64,000 nt of DNA from CAYOUV01 sp963790075 (lineage in GTDB: Bacteria; Chloroflexota; Anaerolineae; Anaerolineales; Villigracilaceae), in NCBI GenBank assembly GCA_963790075.1, contig CAWBNG010000004.1, positions 806,001 to 870,000 on the forward strand, written 5' to 3'. Positions 27,054-36,517 of this stretch are shown piece after piece. The translations under genes and the position numbers were made by a program. Within the stretch, counting starts at the first letter, position 1, and the number at the start of each line of letters is the position of its first letter. A model generated the notes under the pieces. The model did not search any database. It was not told the origin of the DNA and saw only the letters and a program-made list of their open reading frames with translations.

Positions 27054-28157
27054 ATGCAAATAAAATTCCGCAAGCAGTACACTCCCTTTTTGACGCTCTC
27101 AATTCTGGCATTGCTGGCTTCCATGTGGGCCGGACTGATCCGGCTGGGCTGGTCGCTGCCGGCTTTACTAAAACCGCTTCTGATAGGTCACGGTCCGCTG
27201 ATGGTTTCGGGTTTTCTTGGCAGCTTGATCATCCTAGAACGAGTGGTCGCCCTGCGTCGGCGCTGGCTGCTCAGTGTGCCGTTGTTGTGCGGGCTGGGCT
27301 GGCTGACTTTACTGGTTTTCCCCGACACGCTCTTCGGCGCTTTGTTGTTCACATTGGGCAGTCTGGGAGGAGTGCTGGTCCTGGTCTTGATCGTACGCCG
27401 CGAGCCGGCCGTCTACACGGCCGTTATGCTGGTTGGCATGTTAGCCTGGTTTACTGGCAATCTGCTTTGGCTGGCGGGAGAGGCTATCTTCCAGATCGTC
27501 TTTTGGTGGCAGGCTTTCCTGGTGCTGACTATCCTGGGCGAACGCCTCGAACTCAGCCGGGTGCTGCATCCGACAAAAACGCAGATTCGCCTGTTCCTGG
27601 CTGCAACCATGATCTTCCTGGCAGGTGTCATCCTGAACGCCTTCCAGCCGGATTGGGGGGCGCGCCTCATCGGACTGGGTTTGCTGCCCCTGGCGTTGTG
27701 GTCCTTCCGCAACGATATCGCCACGCGCAACCGGCGCCATCCTGCCCCGCTGACGCGTTACATCGCCCGCGCTTTGATGCTGGGCTATATCTGGCTGGCT
27801 CTGGCAGGAATCCTTGACCTGTGGTTCGGTGCGCAGTATGCCGGTCCGTATTATGATGCTGTGCTTCACATGGTCTTCATTGGTTTCATCATCTCGATGA
27901 TCTTTGGCCACGCCCCGATCATCCTGCCTGCCATCCTGAACGTGCCGGTCACCTTCCGCCCAGCATTCTACCTGCACCTCGGCCTGTTGCATCTGTCGCT
28001 TGGCCTGCGGGTGGTCAGTGACCTGAGCGGTTGGGTCGTCGGAAGGAAATGGGGCGGACTGTTGAATGAAGTGGCGATTTTATTGTTCCTGACCCTGACC
28101 CTGCTCTCGATCCGCGCGGAAGTGAAACGGATCCAGGGTGTGTCGCGTCCCGTTTAG
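27054..28157 (+). CDS. NnrS-like polytopic membrane protein
   Basis: A 367-residue protein with about eleven or twelve helices. HGPLMVSGFLGSLIILERVVAL near residue 45 and DAVLHMVFIGFIISMIFGHAPIILP near 270 carry the conserved His residues of the NnrS family, which in other bacteria protects against nitric oxide and contains heme or copper. A TATAAT (27030-27035) and a GAGG site precede ATG 27054. It heads an operon of three membrane proteins (28166 and 28565 follow at 8 bases and directly). Function in NO or metal handling is inferred. Confidence 0.8.
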   Translation: MQIKFRKQYTPFLTLSILALLASMWAGLIRLGWSLPALLKPLLIGHGPLMVSGFLGSLIILERVVALRRRWLLSVPLLCGLGWLTLLVFPDTLFGALLFTLGSLGGVLVLVLIVRREPAVYTAVMLVGMLAWFTGNLLWLAGEAIFQIVFWWQAFLVLTILGERLELSRVLHPTKTQIRLFLAATMIFLAGVILNAFQPDWGARLIGLGLLPLALWSFRNDIATRNRRHPAPLTRYIARALMLGYIWLALAGILDLWFGAQYAGPYYDAVLHMVFIGFIISMIFGHAPIILPAILNVPVTFRPAFYLHLGLLHLSLGLRVVSDLSGWVVGRKWGGLLNEVAILLFLTLTLLSIRAEVKRIQGVSRPV

Positions 28158-28165
28158 GAGGTTGG

Positions 28166-28564
28166 ATGCCAACTTTGACGCGCTGGTTCGTAAAAACTTC
28201 GCTGGTATATTTTGTTCTGGTGTTGCTTATTGGGATTTTGCTGGCCTTCGATTCGGTCGGCGGATTGTTCCCGGTTTACTTACATCTATTAGTTTTCGGC
28301 TGGCTGACCCAGTTGATTTTTGGAATTGTCTTCTGGATGTTTCCCAAGTTTTCGCGTGAAAAACCCCATAGGAGCGAAGGACTTGGCTGGGTCACTTACA
28401 TTTTTCTAAATTCGGGTTTAATCCTGCGCGCGCTTGCTGAGCCGCTGCAAACGAACCAGCCAGCTCCATTGTGGGGCTGGCTGCTTGTGATTTCGGCGGT
28501 ACTGCAGTGGCTGGCTGGGCTGGCGTTTGTGGTCAATACCTGGGGCCGGGTTAAGGAGCGCTAG
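28166..28564 (+). CDS. Four-helix membrane protein, oxidase subunit I-like
   Basis: A 132-residue membrane protein with four helices. The second, YLHLLVFGWLTQLIFGIVFWMFP, has a His followed by GW and a proline exit. This resembles the heme-ligand helix of cbb3/NorB-type heme-copper oxidase subunit I. It is far too short to be an oxidase, so it may be a stand-alone heme-binding half-bundle. AGGAGG precedes ATG 28166. It is followed by a paralogue with no gap, which suggests a heterodimer. Confidence 0.7.
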   Translation: MPTLTRWFVKTSLVYFVLVLLIGILLAFDSVGGLFPVYLHLLVFGWLTQLIFGIVFWMFPKFSREKPHRSEGLGWVTYIFLNSGLILRALAEPLQTNQPAPLWGWLLVISAVLQWLAGLAFVVNTWGRVKER

Positions 28565-28969
28565 ATGCCACGCCAAAGTGTCTGGTTCGTGCGCGTATCG
28601 CTGATTTATCTGGCGCTGGGATTTACTTTCGGAGGGCTAATGCTGGCTAACAAAGGCTTGCCGGTCATGCCCTGGGCCTGGTCGCTGCTGCCGGCTCACA
28701 TGGAATTCCTGCTGCTGGGTTGGCTGGTGCAACTGGCAATTGGCGTAGCTTACTGGATCTTGCCGCGCTTCTCGTCCGCCACGCCGCGCGGGGATGAGCG
28801 CCTGATCTGGATTGCGCTGATCCTCTTTAACCTGGGGATCTGGTTAGTTGCAATTGTAATTTTTATTGGGCCGGGTTGGTTGACAGTGACCGGCCGGGCG
28901 GCTGAGGCGCTGGGTGTAGCCAGCTTCACCCTGGGCGTGTGGCGGCGCGTCAAACCGACCGGGGTATAA
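28565..28969 (+). CDS. Four-helix membrane protein, paralogue of the preceding gene
   Basis: A 134-residue membrane protein whose helix two (AHMEFLLLGWLVQLAIGVAYWILPRF) parallels HLLVFGWLTQLIFGIVFWMFPKF in the gene before. The two starts are also alike (RVSLIYLALGFTFGGLM against KTSLVYFVLVLLIGILL). Its ATG starts right after the upstream stop, which fits a duplication followed by pairing. It is the last gene of the NnrS-like operon. Its job in respiration or NO response is inference. Confidence 0.7.
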   Translation: MPRQSVWFVRVSLIYLALGFTFGGLMLANKGLPVMPWAWSLLPAHMEFLLLGWLVQLAIGVAYWILPRFSSATPRGDERLIWIALILFNLGIWLVAIVIFIGPGWLTVTGRAAEALGVASFTLGVWRRVKPTGV

Positions 28970-28975
28970 TCTTGA

Positions 28976-30118
28976 TCAAAGCAGATAATCCCGGATCTGG
29001 GCGGCGTAGACTTCACTTTCCGAGTCGCCCGTGAGGATCTGAATCCTTTCGGGCGAATTTACCCCAAGTCCCAGTTCGATGGCGCGTGCAATTTGTTCCT
29101 GCTGGAGGATGGAACCGCGTGAGGCTTCTCCCCGATAGCCCAGGAAGCGCAGCGCAGCCAGCCCGACAGCGTCAATCGCTACACGGTCTGTGCCGGCCAG
29201 GATCACATCCCCGAAGATTTTTGTGCCGGTATCCGGACCCTGGTCAATAAAGGCTTCCACACCGTCCAATACGACCAGTGCGGGGGTATAAGCGGTGTTG
29301 GCCTCGGCGATCATCAGGCGTTGGTAGGGGGAGGCATGCAGTTCGTTCATGTAGTTGTAGCCGCCACGACCCATGTATTTGCCCACCATGCCGACAGTAT
29401 TTTTGAGTGACATGGTGAAGTGTCCGCCAAAGCGATGTGGTTTCAGGCAGCAGGTCTGTACGACCGCCTGCGCGTTCAAGACAGGTCGCGCAAACGGAAA
29501 GCCATTTTTCCAGTGACTGCCAGGAGGTTGGATTAGTTCCCAATCATTCTCACTTTGCAGATCTTCGAATGACAGGGTTTCGAAACCAAGTTCCCTGGCC
29601 ATCGCGATCACGCCCAGCGATTGCATCACCTGCCGTGAGTGATCCATCCCGCTGCGGTCGGCGACCGTGATTTCGCCAGCGCCCATCTCCTGCATGATTC
29701 CGACCAGCGTTCTCAAGGTTGTGGGATGGGTGGAAGCGGGAGCAGGATCGGCGCTGTTGAAGTTGGGTTTCAGCAATACCTGCTTTCCTTGAACCGGATT
29801 ACCTCCCAGTAATTGCACTGCTTGCCGGACGCCAGCCGTTCGGTCGCGCGTTTTAACGAACGCAACTTTCGTCGTCCAGCCAGCCTGCGTGGGCTGGGGA
29901 TTCGGCGTGGGTGCTGCTGTTGGGCTTGCGGTTGGACTCGAAATGATCGCGGTAGGGCCTGGGGATAATTGGGCAGGAGTCGTGGTGGGCTTAGTCAGAC
30001 CCAGGTACTCACAGGCTTGAAGAAATGGTGTGGCGACCATGCTTCCCCCCAGGGTCAGGAGCAGGCGCAAGAAGTTCCTGCGGCTAAGCGGTTCTTTTGG
30101 CCCGTGTTGAGACATCAT
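28976..30118 (-). CDS. DUF362 protein with Tat/lipoprotein-like signal
   Basis: A 380-residue exported protein. The N-terminus has the twin-arginine motif SRRNFLRLLLTLGG and then ATPFLQACEYLG, so it is probably Tat-exported and perhaps lipid-anchored at Cys. A Pro/Thr linker follows (to about residue 75). The remainder is DUF362: LKPNFNSADPAPASTHP, ITVADRSG, HRFGGHFTMSLKNTVGMVGKYMGRGG split across two blocks, and DGVEAFIDQGPDTG. DUF362 proteins often bind iron-sulfur or are of unknown role. No cysteine cluster remains here, so an Fe-S cluster is unlikely. Convergent with the NnrS-like operon. Confidence 0.88.
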   Translation of the reverse strand: MMSQHGPKEPLSRRNFLRLLLTLGGSMVATPFLQACEYLGLTKPTTTPAQLSPGPTAIISSPTASPTAAPTPNPQPTQAGWTTKVAFVKTRDRTAGVRQAVQLLGGNPVQGKQVLLKPNFNSADPAPASTHPTTLRTLVGIMQEMGAGEITVADRSGMDHSRQVMQSLGVIAMARELGFETLSFEDLQSENDWELIQPPGSHWKNGFPFARPVLNAQAVVQTCCLKPHRFGGHFTMSLKNTVGMVGKYMGRGGYNYMNELHASPYQRLMIAEANTAYTPALVVLDGVEAFIDQGPDTGTKIFGDVILAGTDRVAIDAVGLAALRFLGYRGEASRGSILQQEQIARAIELGLGVNSPERIQILTGDSESEVYAAQIRDYLL

Positions 30119-30139
30119 ACGCTCGCGCTTCTCGATTTC

Positions 30140-31406
30140 TCATTCCTGGTATTCCAATTCATAGTCTCCAATCAGGACAGTATCTCCCTCCTGTGCGCCG
30201 GCCTCGCGTAGGGCCTGGTCCACGCCCAGGGTTTCCATGATTTTCTGGAAGCGACGCACCGAGCCATCGTGCTCCCAGTAGGTCATGGCGGCGGCGCGCT
30301 CGATGCCCGCACCGGATAGACGCCATTCCCCTTCACCTGCGGGTTCGATGACGAAATTGCGCGGGTCTTCTTTAGGCCGGTAGACCGGCATGGGTAGTTC
30401 GACTTCTTCCAGTGGAGGCATATCAGCCAGTATCCCGACTGCCTTGAGCAGCAGCTCGCGTACGTCCGTGCGCGCCAGGGCTGAGATGGCCATCAACACA
30501 AAACCGCGTTTCTTCATCTCTTTTTCTTAACTTGGGAAACTCTGCCTGCACCTCAGGCTGGTCGATCTTGTTCAGCGCCACGATCTGCGGCTTTCTTGCC
30601 AGTTGGGGATCAAACAGAGCCAGTTCGCTGTTGATTTGGCTGAAATCGGCAATCGGATCGTCGGACTGGCCATCCAGTAAATGGATCAACACGCGCGTGC
30701 GCTGAATATGCCGCAGAAATTCATGTCCTAACCCGGCGCCCTGGCTGGCGCCTTCGATCAGGCCGGGGATATCCGCCAGCACGACGTTGGTGTACTCGTC
30801 GACTTTGGCAACACCCAGATTGGGTTCGAGCGTGGTGAAGGGATAGGAGGCGATCTTGGGCTGGGCGTTGGTCAGGGCGGTCAGCAAGGTGGATTTACCG
30901 GCGTTGGGCACGCCGATGATGCCGATGTCGGCGATCAGCTTGAGTTCCAGCTTGAGCCGCTTATCCTCCCCCGGCTCGCCTTTTTCGGCCGTGAGCGGCG
31001 TCTGGTAGCGAGAGGTGGCAAAATGTGAGTTGCCGCGCCCGCCGCGGCCGCCTTTGCAGATGGTCAGGTGCTGGCCAGGTTCGGTCAGATCGCCCAGCAG
31101 TTCACCGGTTTCGGCTTCGTAGACCACTGTGCCGGGCGGGACCAGGATGACCAGGTCGTCGGCTGATTTCCCGGTCATGTTCTGCTTGGCGCCGTTTCGC
31201 CCGTCCTGGGCGATGAAGCGTTCCTTCTGACGGAAAGCGGAAAGCGTGTTGAGCGTCGCTCTGACCTCCAGCACCACGTCGCCGCCCCGGCCGCCGTCGC
31301 CGCCGTCGGGTCCGCCGCGCGGCACGTACTTCTCGCGCCGAAAGTGCACGACGCCATCGCCGCCTTTGCCGGATTTTACATAGATTTCAACCTGGTCGAT
31401 GAACAT
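30140..31406 (-). CDS. obg: Obg GTPase, one frameshift
   Basis: The ribosome-assembly and stringent-response GTPase Obg, 421 residues when restored. It has the Gly-rich N-terminal Obg fold (SGKGGDGVVHFRREK, GGPDGGDGGRGG), a G domain with P-loop GVPNAGKSTLL and DIPGLIEGAS and NKID, then an OCT-type C-terminus (MPVYRPKEDPRNFVIE). The frame breaks inside an A5 run on the coding strand at 30521-30525. Four A's would give KLRKEMKKRG and join both halves. obg is normally essential, so this is almost surely a sequencing error. It appears leaderless: TATAAT is six bases from ATG 31406, though GGAAGA could also serve as a weak site. Confidence 0.9.
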
Positions 31407-31412
31407 TCTTCC

Positions 31413-31418
31413 ATTATA
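31413..31418 (-). promoter_or_regulatory. -10 box of obg, leaderless type
   Basis: On the reverse strand TATAAT ends six bases before ATG 31406. Transcription would start at about the A of the start codon. No good -35 is seen. Confidence 0.5.
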
Positions 31419-31445
31419 ACGGGTACCACCGCCAAAAGATGGGAT

Positions 31446-33108
31446 TTATTTGCTGAACGTGAGGCGCACCCGCAGCAGGTCGACGTTCAAAGGATCGGTC
31501 TGGTTGAAGCGGCTGTAGTACAGGTACGAGCTCTGACCGACGGTGTCGAAATTGCGCGAGGTCGAATCCGGGTCGATCAGGGCTGGGTAGGCAAAATAAG
31601 GCGTCTTCCCGCCGTTGGTGAAGGATTGTTGCGCTTCCATCAGCAACTGCTTGGGGGTCCAGTGGACCAGGTCGTCGGAGAGGGAATAGTAGAAGCCGGG
31701 CGTTGGCGAGCCGGAGACTCCGACGGCAATGAATTTGTCGAAATAGGTGCTGTACGACAGTCCGTAAGTCAGGGCGCCGATGGCATTGCTCGAGACGGTC
31801 TGGCAGGTGTGTGCCGCGGGATCAGCGCTCGTGTCCGTGTAAGGATCGATGAAGCGCATGTTGAATCCCGAGCCGTCCCAGGCGCGCCAGCTGTGGGGGT
31901 CGTCCAGCGTCTGGGTGCGGATCACGCAGGTGCCCTGGACATCCCCGCCGACCGACGGCCCGTGCTCGTCGCGCTGGATCAGGGCGTAGTAGTAGCCGTC
32001 GTGCGGGTTCTGGACGATGTTGCTGGGCTGCCAGATGGCGCGCATCGCCTGCGGATCGTACTGGTAGGGCAGGTTCGCCAGCAGGTGCTGCGGGTCGGGC
32101 GGCTGGTTGTAGGTCTTGCCGCCATCGGTCGAGACGGCATAGGTCAGGCTGATCAGCGTGCACAGGCTGTGATCTCCCGATGGGCAGGGCGCCGGTCCGC
32201 GGTTGATGCCGGGGTTGAAGAAGGTCGTGTCGTAGCCGTTATCGCCGCGCGCGTTCACCCGGAAGTGGAGCTGGTCGCCTTTTTGCACGTCCACCTGTAG
32301 ATCGATAGGACTGGCCGGTCGTATCACCGTTGTCAATCGTGGCCGTCCAGAGCTGTTCGCTGCCCTTGTAGATGCCGGCGACCACGCCGTTGCCGCCCTT
32401 CGGGTCACCGTCGTAGGCGCGGCCGTTGATGGTCACGGTGCCATCAACGGGACTGACCCAGGTCCGCGAAGGTTCGCAGCCCAGGTCGGGGTGTGCGAAG
32501 CGGTCGCTGATCTGGCATAGCGGGCGGCTCCCCTGCCAGCGATCCTGCGCTGTGTCGAAGGTCATATCGGTGTAGCCCGAGCCGTTCCAGCTTTGGTAGT
32601 GCCAGTCGTGGCCGCCCTGGATTGCGCCGAAGTCCTGATCGGCCTGCCAGATCGAACCGGCCTGGTCGCCATGATATTCGTTGTGGATGATGGCGTAGAC
32701 CGTCTGGCCGTCCAGCGTGTAGGTGGCGCTCATCCAGTCCCAGGTGTTGTAGTGGGAAGGGTCGCGGTCGTCCGCCGAAATGAGCGTCGGCGTGCAGTCC
32801 GGTTTGAGCGAATTGAAATCGGGACCGATCAGGCGGTAATTGGTCGGGCTGCTGATACTCATCTGGATCATGCCGTCCGCGTCGCGGAAGGCGCGCACCG
32901 GCAGGTCGGGGTGCTCATCGTCGCCGCAGCGCTGTGTTGCCCAGTCGAAGACCACCTGCGGCGTACCGCTCACGCTTACTGCCGGGTTGAAAGGCGCGCT
33001 GGTCGGGCTGGGGATTGTGGTGGCTGTCGGGGTGGGCGGGATTGCTGCGGTCTGGCAAGCGGAAAGCAGAATTAAAAACATTGTGAGCAGGGATAAGGCT
33101 CGTTTCAC
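31446..33108 (-). CDS. Secreted lipoprotein, beta-propeller-like, one frameshift
   Basis: About 553 residues when restored. It has a GTG start at 33108, signal and lipobox (LSLLTMFLILLSAC), and a Thr/Pro linker. The body has repeated segments with blade-like turns: DGMIQMSISSPTNYRLIGPD, YNTWDWMSATYTLDGQTVYAIIHNEYHGD (seen in two pieces), SWNGSGYTDMTF, YAVSTDGGKTY and YYSLSDDLVHW. These resemble the five-bladed propellers of GH43/GH117-like glycosidases or sialidase-type proteins. The frame jumps +1 near 32307-32312, between NGDTTGQS and IDLQVDVQKGD. Dropping one base unites the two halves. No catalytic set could be assigned. Confidence 0.65.
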
Positions 33109-33262
33109 GTTAACCTCGCTTCTTCTACCAATAAGTATGTTCGAATTATTATAACGCCGGCTTTGGATAAGGACGTATGCATCAATAGCAAAAAATATAT
33201 CACCCTGAACCAGCGCCCTGCCGGCTCAGAATGAAGCTAATTTCGCTTATCCACAAATCACG

Positions 33263-33833
33263 TTATTTGATGAAATTCCAGATGCCCGGCAGGAGCAGCG
33301 CCGCCGCCAGTAATTTGAGCAGGTCCCCGATCAGGAACGGCAGCACGCCCAGGGCTAGCGCTTGCGCCAAGCCGAGCTGCAGGGCCAGCCAGCCGGTGCC
33401 GCACAAGTAGATGACCAGCGTCCCGGTCGCGAAGGGCAGCAGCGAGGTGCGCAGGCTGCGTTCCAGGCCGCGCTCCGCCAGGCGACCGACGATCCAGGCC
33501 GCTGCCAGAAAGCCGAGCAAATATCCCCCGGTCGGGCCGACTAGATGCGCCAGGCCCGAGGTCCAACCGCTGAAGACCGGCAGACCAGCCAGTCCGAGCG
33601 ACGGTATACAGACCCAGGCTGGCCAGTCCGCGCCTAGCGCCCAAGGCCGCGCCGACCAACAGCACGCCGAAGGTCTGACCCGTCAACGGGACGGGGGTGA
33701 AGGGGAGGGGAATTCGTATTTGGGCCAGGACGGCTACGAATAAAGCACCGAGAGTGATCAAGGACAGGTCGCGCAGCCAGGCGGCCGTGCGTGGGAAATA
33801 GCGCTTGGATAGCGTGGGGGCCAGGGTGGACAT
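33263..33833 (-). CDS. bioY: BioY biotin transporter, one frameshift
   Basis: About 189 residues when restored, the usual BioY length. BioY is the membrane S-component that binds biotin and works with an ECF transporter. Motifs: IPLPFTPVPLTGQTFGVLLVGAALGARRG, shown here in two family blocks, then LASLGLY, and after the break GPTGGYLLGFLAAAWIVG, with a C-terminal helix bundle ending LLPGIWNFIK. AAGGAG precedes ATG 33833. The frame shifts at about 33593-33604, where one extra base separates GLYTVA from GLAGLPVFSG. The rest is intact. Energising subunits EcfA/T are not nearby. Confidence 0.85.
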
Positions 33834-33869
33834 AAAATGCTCCTTTTGTTTCTAAAGTTTCATTGAGTA

Positions 33870-33888
33870 TTACACCCGAAGTGTGTAA
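33870..33888. promoter_or_regulatory. Inverted repeat between bioY and the CAP/LysM gene
   Basis: TTACAC, a 7-base spacer, GTGTAA, 37 bases upstream of the bioY start. Possible operator for a biotin- or other regulator. Confidence 0.35.
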
Positions 33889-33981
33889 AAGATGCCCTGG
33901 ATTTGTGTGCAACTCAACAGGTACGCGCACTCCACCATCAGGCATGTAGATCTGGGTCATGATCCTGCTTGAGATGACTTG

Positions 33982-33987
33982 TATAAT
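33982..33987 (+). promoter_or_regulatory. -10 box of the CAP/LysM gene, leaderless type
   Basis: TATAAT ends six bases before ATG 33994. Longer in-frame starts at 33959 or 33974 lie upstream of where transcription would begin, which argues that ATG 33994 is the true start. Confidence 0.5.
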
Positions 33988-33993
33988 TGTCGT

Positions 33994-35386
33994 ATGCGTT
34001 TTCAACGGTTTTTTAGGCTGGTTTGTGCTCATCGTCTTCGGAGTCGGAGCGCTCGATTGTCCTCAGGTTGTCCGGGCTGAGGCGCTCCATCCTGCCCCAC
34101 CGAATCAGGTCAGCGCCTATGATTTGATCGCTGCGATGAATACCCTGCGTGTTTCGAATGGGCTCCCGGCTCTGGTCGAGGATTTCACTATTGATGCTGT
34201 GGCTCAATCGACGGCGGCAACCATGGCCGCCAACAATATGTCCTGGCATATTGGGGATGTGCGTGGTCGGTTGGCGGCAGCTGGATATGGGAATGGCGGC
34301 ACCGTATGGGCAACGGAAAACTTTGCCATGAGCAGCGTGGGTATGGGCATCGATGAGATCATGCAGATCTGGTCCGATCCGGATCACATGCGCCCGGCAG
34401 TTGAGCCGACTTATTGCAACGTCGGGGCAGGTGTGGCCCAGGCGAATGGCAAGACCTACTACGTTCTGCAGGCGGCTTACGTTTCCGGGCAGGAGTGTGG
34501 CAGTTATTCAGCCTCCTCGGGAGGCACACCCTCAGCAGATAGCGGTTCGAATCCGGTTTCCCAATGGATCGTACCGGTAACGGTCGCCACACCGGATGTG
34601 GACGGCAAGATCTATCATGTGGTCCGGGCCGGGCAATCGTTCTGGTCAATCGCGATTAGCTACCACGTCACCATCCACGACCTGGAGGTATGGAACAACC
34701 TTTCCCGCGAGGTACCGCTGCTGGCCGGGCAGCGCTTATTCATCCCAAGTAAAGACACCCAGGGCTATGCTACGCCGACTCCCCCTGGCGTGATCGTGCC
34801 CAGTACCCCGGATGCAAATGGCAGGATTATCCATGAAGTGCAGCCTTACCAGTCGCTGAGCATCATTGCTGAGGCGTATCACGTCACTGTGGATCAGATA
34901 CTGGCCTTGAATGGACTCCAGGCGGATTGGCCCCTGCAAATCGGGCAAAAACTTTTGATATCCCCGGGGGATATCACGCCCAGCCCAACCTTGAGTGCCC
35001 TGCAGAGACTCACTCCTGGGGCAGACGGGAAGTACTACCATACGGTCCAGTCCGGGGAAACACTCTCATGGATCGCTGGCCTGTATGGCATTTCGCTTTC
35101 AAACCTGATGGCCTGGAACGGATTGGATAACACCTCGGTCATCCACCCGGAACAAAAATTGCTGCTGCTGGTCAACCCGCCTGCCACCTCGACCGCTACG
35201 CCGACTCTCACTCCGGCGACGCATACGCCCTCCCCTTCCCCTACCATGACTCAAGCGCTGCAAACGGGAACCCCAGCGGTGGCTGAGACAGCACCCCGGC
35301 GCGGGGTCGACCTGGGTCTCCTTTTGGGCGTGCTCTGTATCCTGCTGGGTGGCTTGCTTTGGTGGAGTTTAGCGCGCAGACGATAA
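33994..35386 (+). CDS. CAP/SCP domain plus three LysM repeats, surface protein
   Basis: About 463 residues if one base is removed from the T6 run at 34009-34014. That joins MRFQRF to the signal helix GWFVLIVFGVGAL. Without the correction the frame would start at 33959. After the signal comes a CAP/SCP (PR-1-like) domain (about 35-165, with NTLRVSNGLPAL and MSWHIGD), then three LysM modules (about 205-250, 280-325 and 355-400, e.g. YHVVRAGQSFWSIA and YHTVQSGETLSWIA). These bind peptidoglycan-type glycans. A Thr/Pro tail and one C-terminal membrane helix (LLLGVLCILLGGLLWW, then RRR) follow. Likely a cell-wall-bound protein of unknown activity. Confidence 0.8.
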
Positions 35387-35416
35387 AATTTTTCTCAAGA
35401 AATCAAAGTCTGGCAT

Positions 35417-35450
35417 AAAGACCGTTCAATATCCTTTGCTGGCGGTCTTT
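35417..35450 (+). terminator. Weak intrinsic terminator
   Basis: AAAGACCG/CGGTCTTT stem with an 18-base loop, 30 bases after the CAP/LysM gene; the T tail is short. Confidence 0.4.
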
Positions 35451-35509
35451 CCGAAGCGAGTATATCCGGAGAGACTCGAAATCGCCTTCGGCACTGAGGG
35501 GATTTTTGC

Positions 35510-35515
35510 TATAAT
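35510..35515 (+). promoter_or_regulatory. -10 box of the YjbQ gene, leaderless type
   Basis: TATAAT ends eight bases before ATG 35524; no Shine-Dalgarno between them. Confidence 0.5.
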
Positions 35516-35523
35516 CATCAGCG

Positions 35524-35946
35524 ATGAACTGGCACAAGATCACCCTGGAAATCTCCACCCACGGCAAGGGCCTGCACGACATTACCACTGAAGTCCGGGC
35601 GCAACTGCGCGAATGGGATGTACGCGAAGGCATGTGTTTCCTGTTCCTGCCGCACACCAGCGCCTCGCTGGTGCTGTCCGAAAACTGGGACCCCAGCGCC
35701 CGGGCTGACCTGGAGACTTTTATGGAACGGCTGGTCCCGGAGGGGGCAGACTGGTACACGCACGACCTGGAAGGCCGCGACGACGCCACCTCCCACATCC
35801 GCGCCATGCTGACCGATACCAGTTTGAGCATCCCGGTCGACGCCGGGGAGCTGTCCCTGGGCTCCTGGCAGGGCATCTACCTGTTCGAACAGCGTGCCCG
35901 TCCGCACCGGCGCAGGGTCCTCCTGCGCGCCTTGAGCATGGAATGA
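35524..35946 (+). CDS. yjbQ: YjbQ/UPF0047 family protein
   Basis: A 140-residue protein of the YjbQ (UPF0047) family, a small trimeric enzyme fold with a reported secondary thiamine-phosphate synthase activity. Landmarks include GMCFLFLPHTSASLVLSEN, with the SASL/ENxDP-like loop, and SLGSWQGIYLFEQR near the end. The His/Glu pair in LEGRDDATSHIRA is family-typical, and the length is right. No Shine-Dalgarno precedes the ATG, and a -10 box sits eight bases upstream. It is single, between the CAP/LysM gene and the convergent secreted-protein locus. Confidence 0.92.
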   Translation: MNWHKITLEISTHGKGLHDITTEVRAQLREWDVREGMCFLFLPHTSASLVLSENWDPSARADLETFMERLVPEGADWYTHDLEGRDDATSHIRAMLTDTSLSIPVDAGELSLGSWQGIYLFEQRARPHRRRVLLRALSME

Positions 35947-36021
35947 AAACAGGTGTTGGATATTAATTGGCTTGCACAGTTTGTGGAGTGACCACTCACG
36001 TATTGCGTTTTGCCCCGCCCA

Positions 36022-36429
36022 TCACTGGATTTCTGTTTCGCAACCCCCAAATATGAAAAGTTGAAACGAGTCGCTGCCCGGGCCGCCGATACATACGTCG
36101 GTGTCTCCACCTCCAAGTAAAATGTCATCGCCTCCTCCTGCGACGATGCAATCGTCGCCGCCCAGGCCAAAGATAGTTTCCCCGTTCCCGCTCCCAAGGA
36201 TGAGATCGTTGCCATTCGTTCCGAATGTCAGTCCAGAAGCGTAGACAATATTGGTTAGATTCAAACCTGCGCACGCTGAAGGGGCAAGATCGCTGATCGA
36301 GATCGAAAATGACTGACTGGATAGGAATGTCACCGGAACGATATTCCCGGCTGTCAGCGCTGAGGTGGTACTCAGCAAAATCAAAACAGCCAAGATCAGT
36401 ATAGATAAAGTAGTAACTCTTTTTTTCAT
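36022..36429 (-). CDS. Small secreted RTX-repeat protein
   Basis: A 135-residue exported protein with signal peptide VTTLSILILAVLILLSTTSAL, shown in two parts by its hydrophobic core. After it comes TAGNIVPVTFLSS, then 25 residues and two or three calcium-binding RTX nonapeptides (GGDDCIVAGGGDDIL, GGPGSDS). The mature start NIVPVT also occurs in the gene upstream and defines the pair. No Shine-Dalgarno is clear. It is the last gene of the signal-peptidase/EAL locus. A surface or matrix component that folds on Ca2+ export is the likely role. Confidence 0.75.
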   Translation of the reverse strand: MKKRVTTLSILILAVLILLSTTSALTAGNIVPVTFLSSQSFSISISDLAPSACAGLNLTNIVYASGLTFGTNGNDLILGSGNGETIFGLGGDDCIVAGGGDDILLGGGDTDVCIGGPGSDSFQLFIFGGCETEIQ

Positions 36430-36517
36430 GTTTATTTCTGCTCTCTTAGAACTTACGTCCTCCTGAACGTATCATGCTGCTATAGAAAAGTGTGTTGAAT
36501 ACATTCCCACGTTTCGT

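Noticed and set aside
30521..30525. Programmed frameshift in obg
   Set aside because: The A5 run has no downstream pseudoknot or upstream stimulator that I can see, and programmed frameshifting is not known for obg; a sequence error is simpler.
31344..32300. 318-codon forward frame over the obg/lipoprotein region
   Set aside because: Antisense to two recognisable proteins; lacks a start site and known motifs.
34540..34560. GGTTCGAATC-like T-loop sequence suggesting a tRNA
   Set aside because: It lies inside the CAP/LysM coding frame and no acceptor or anticodon arms can be drawn.
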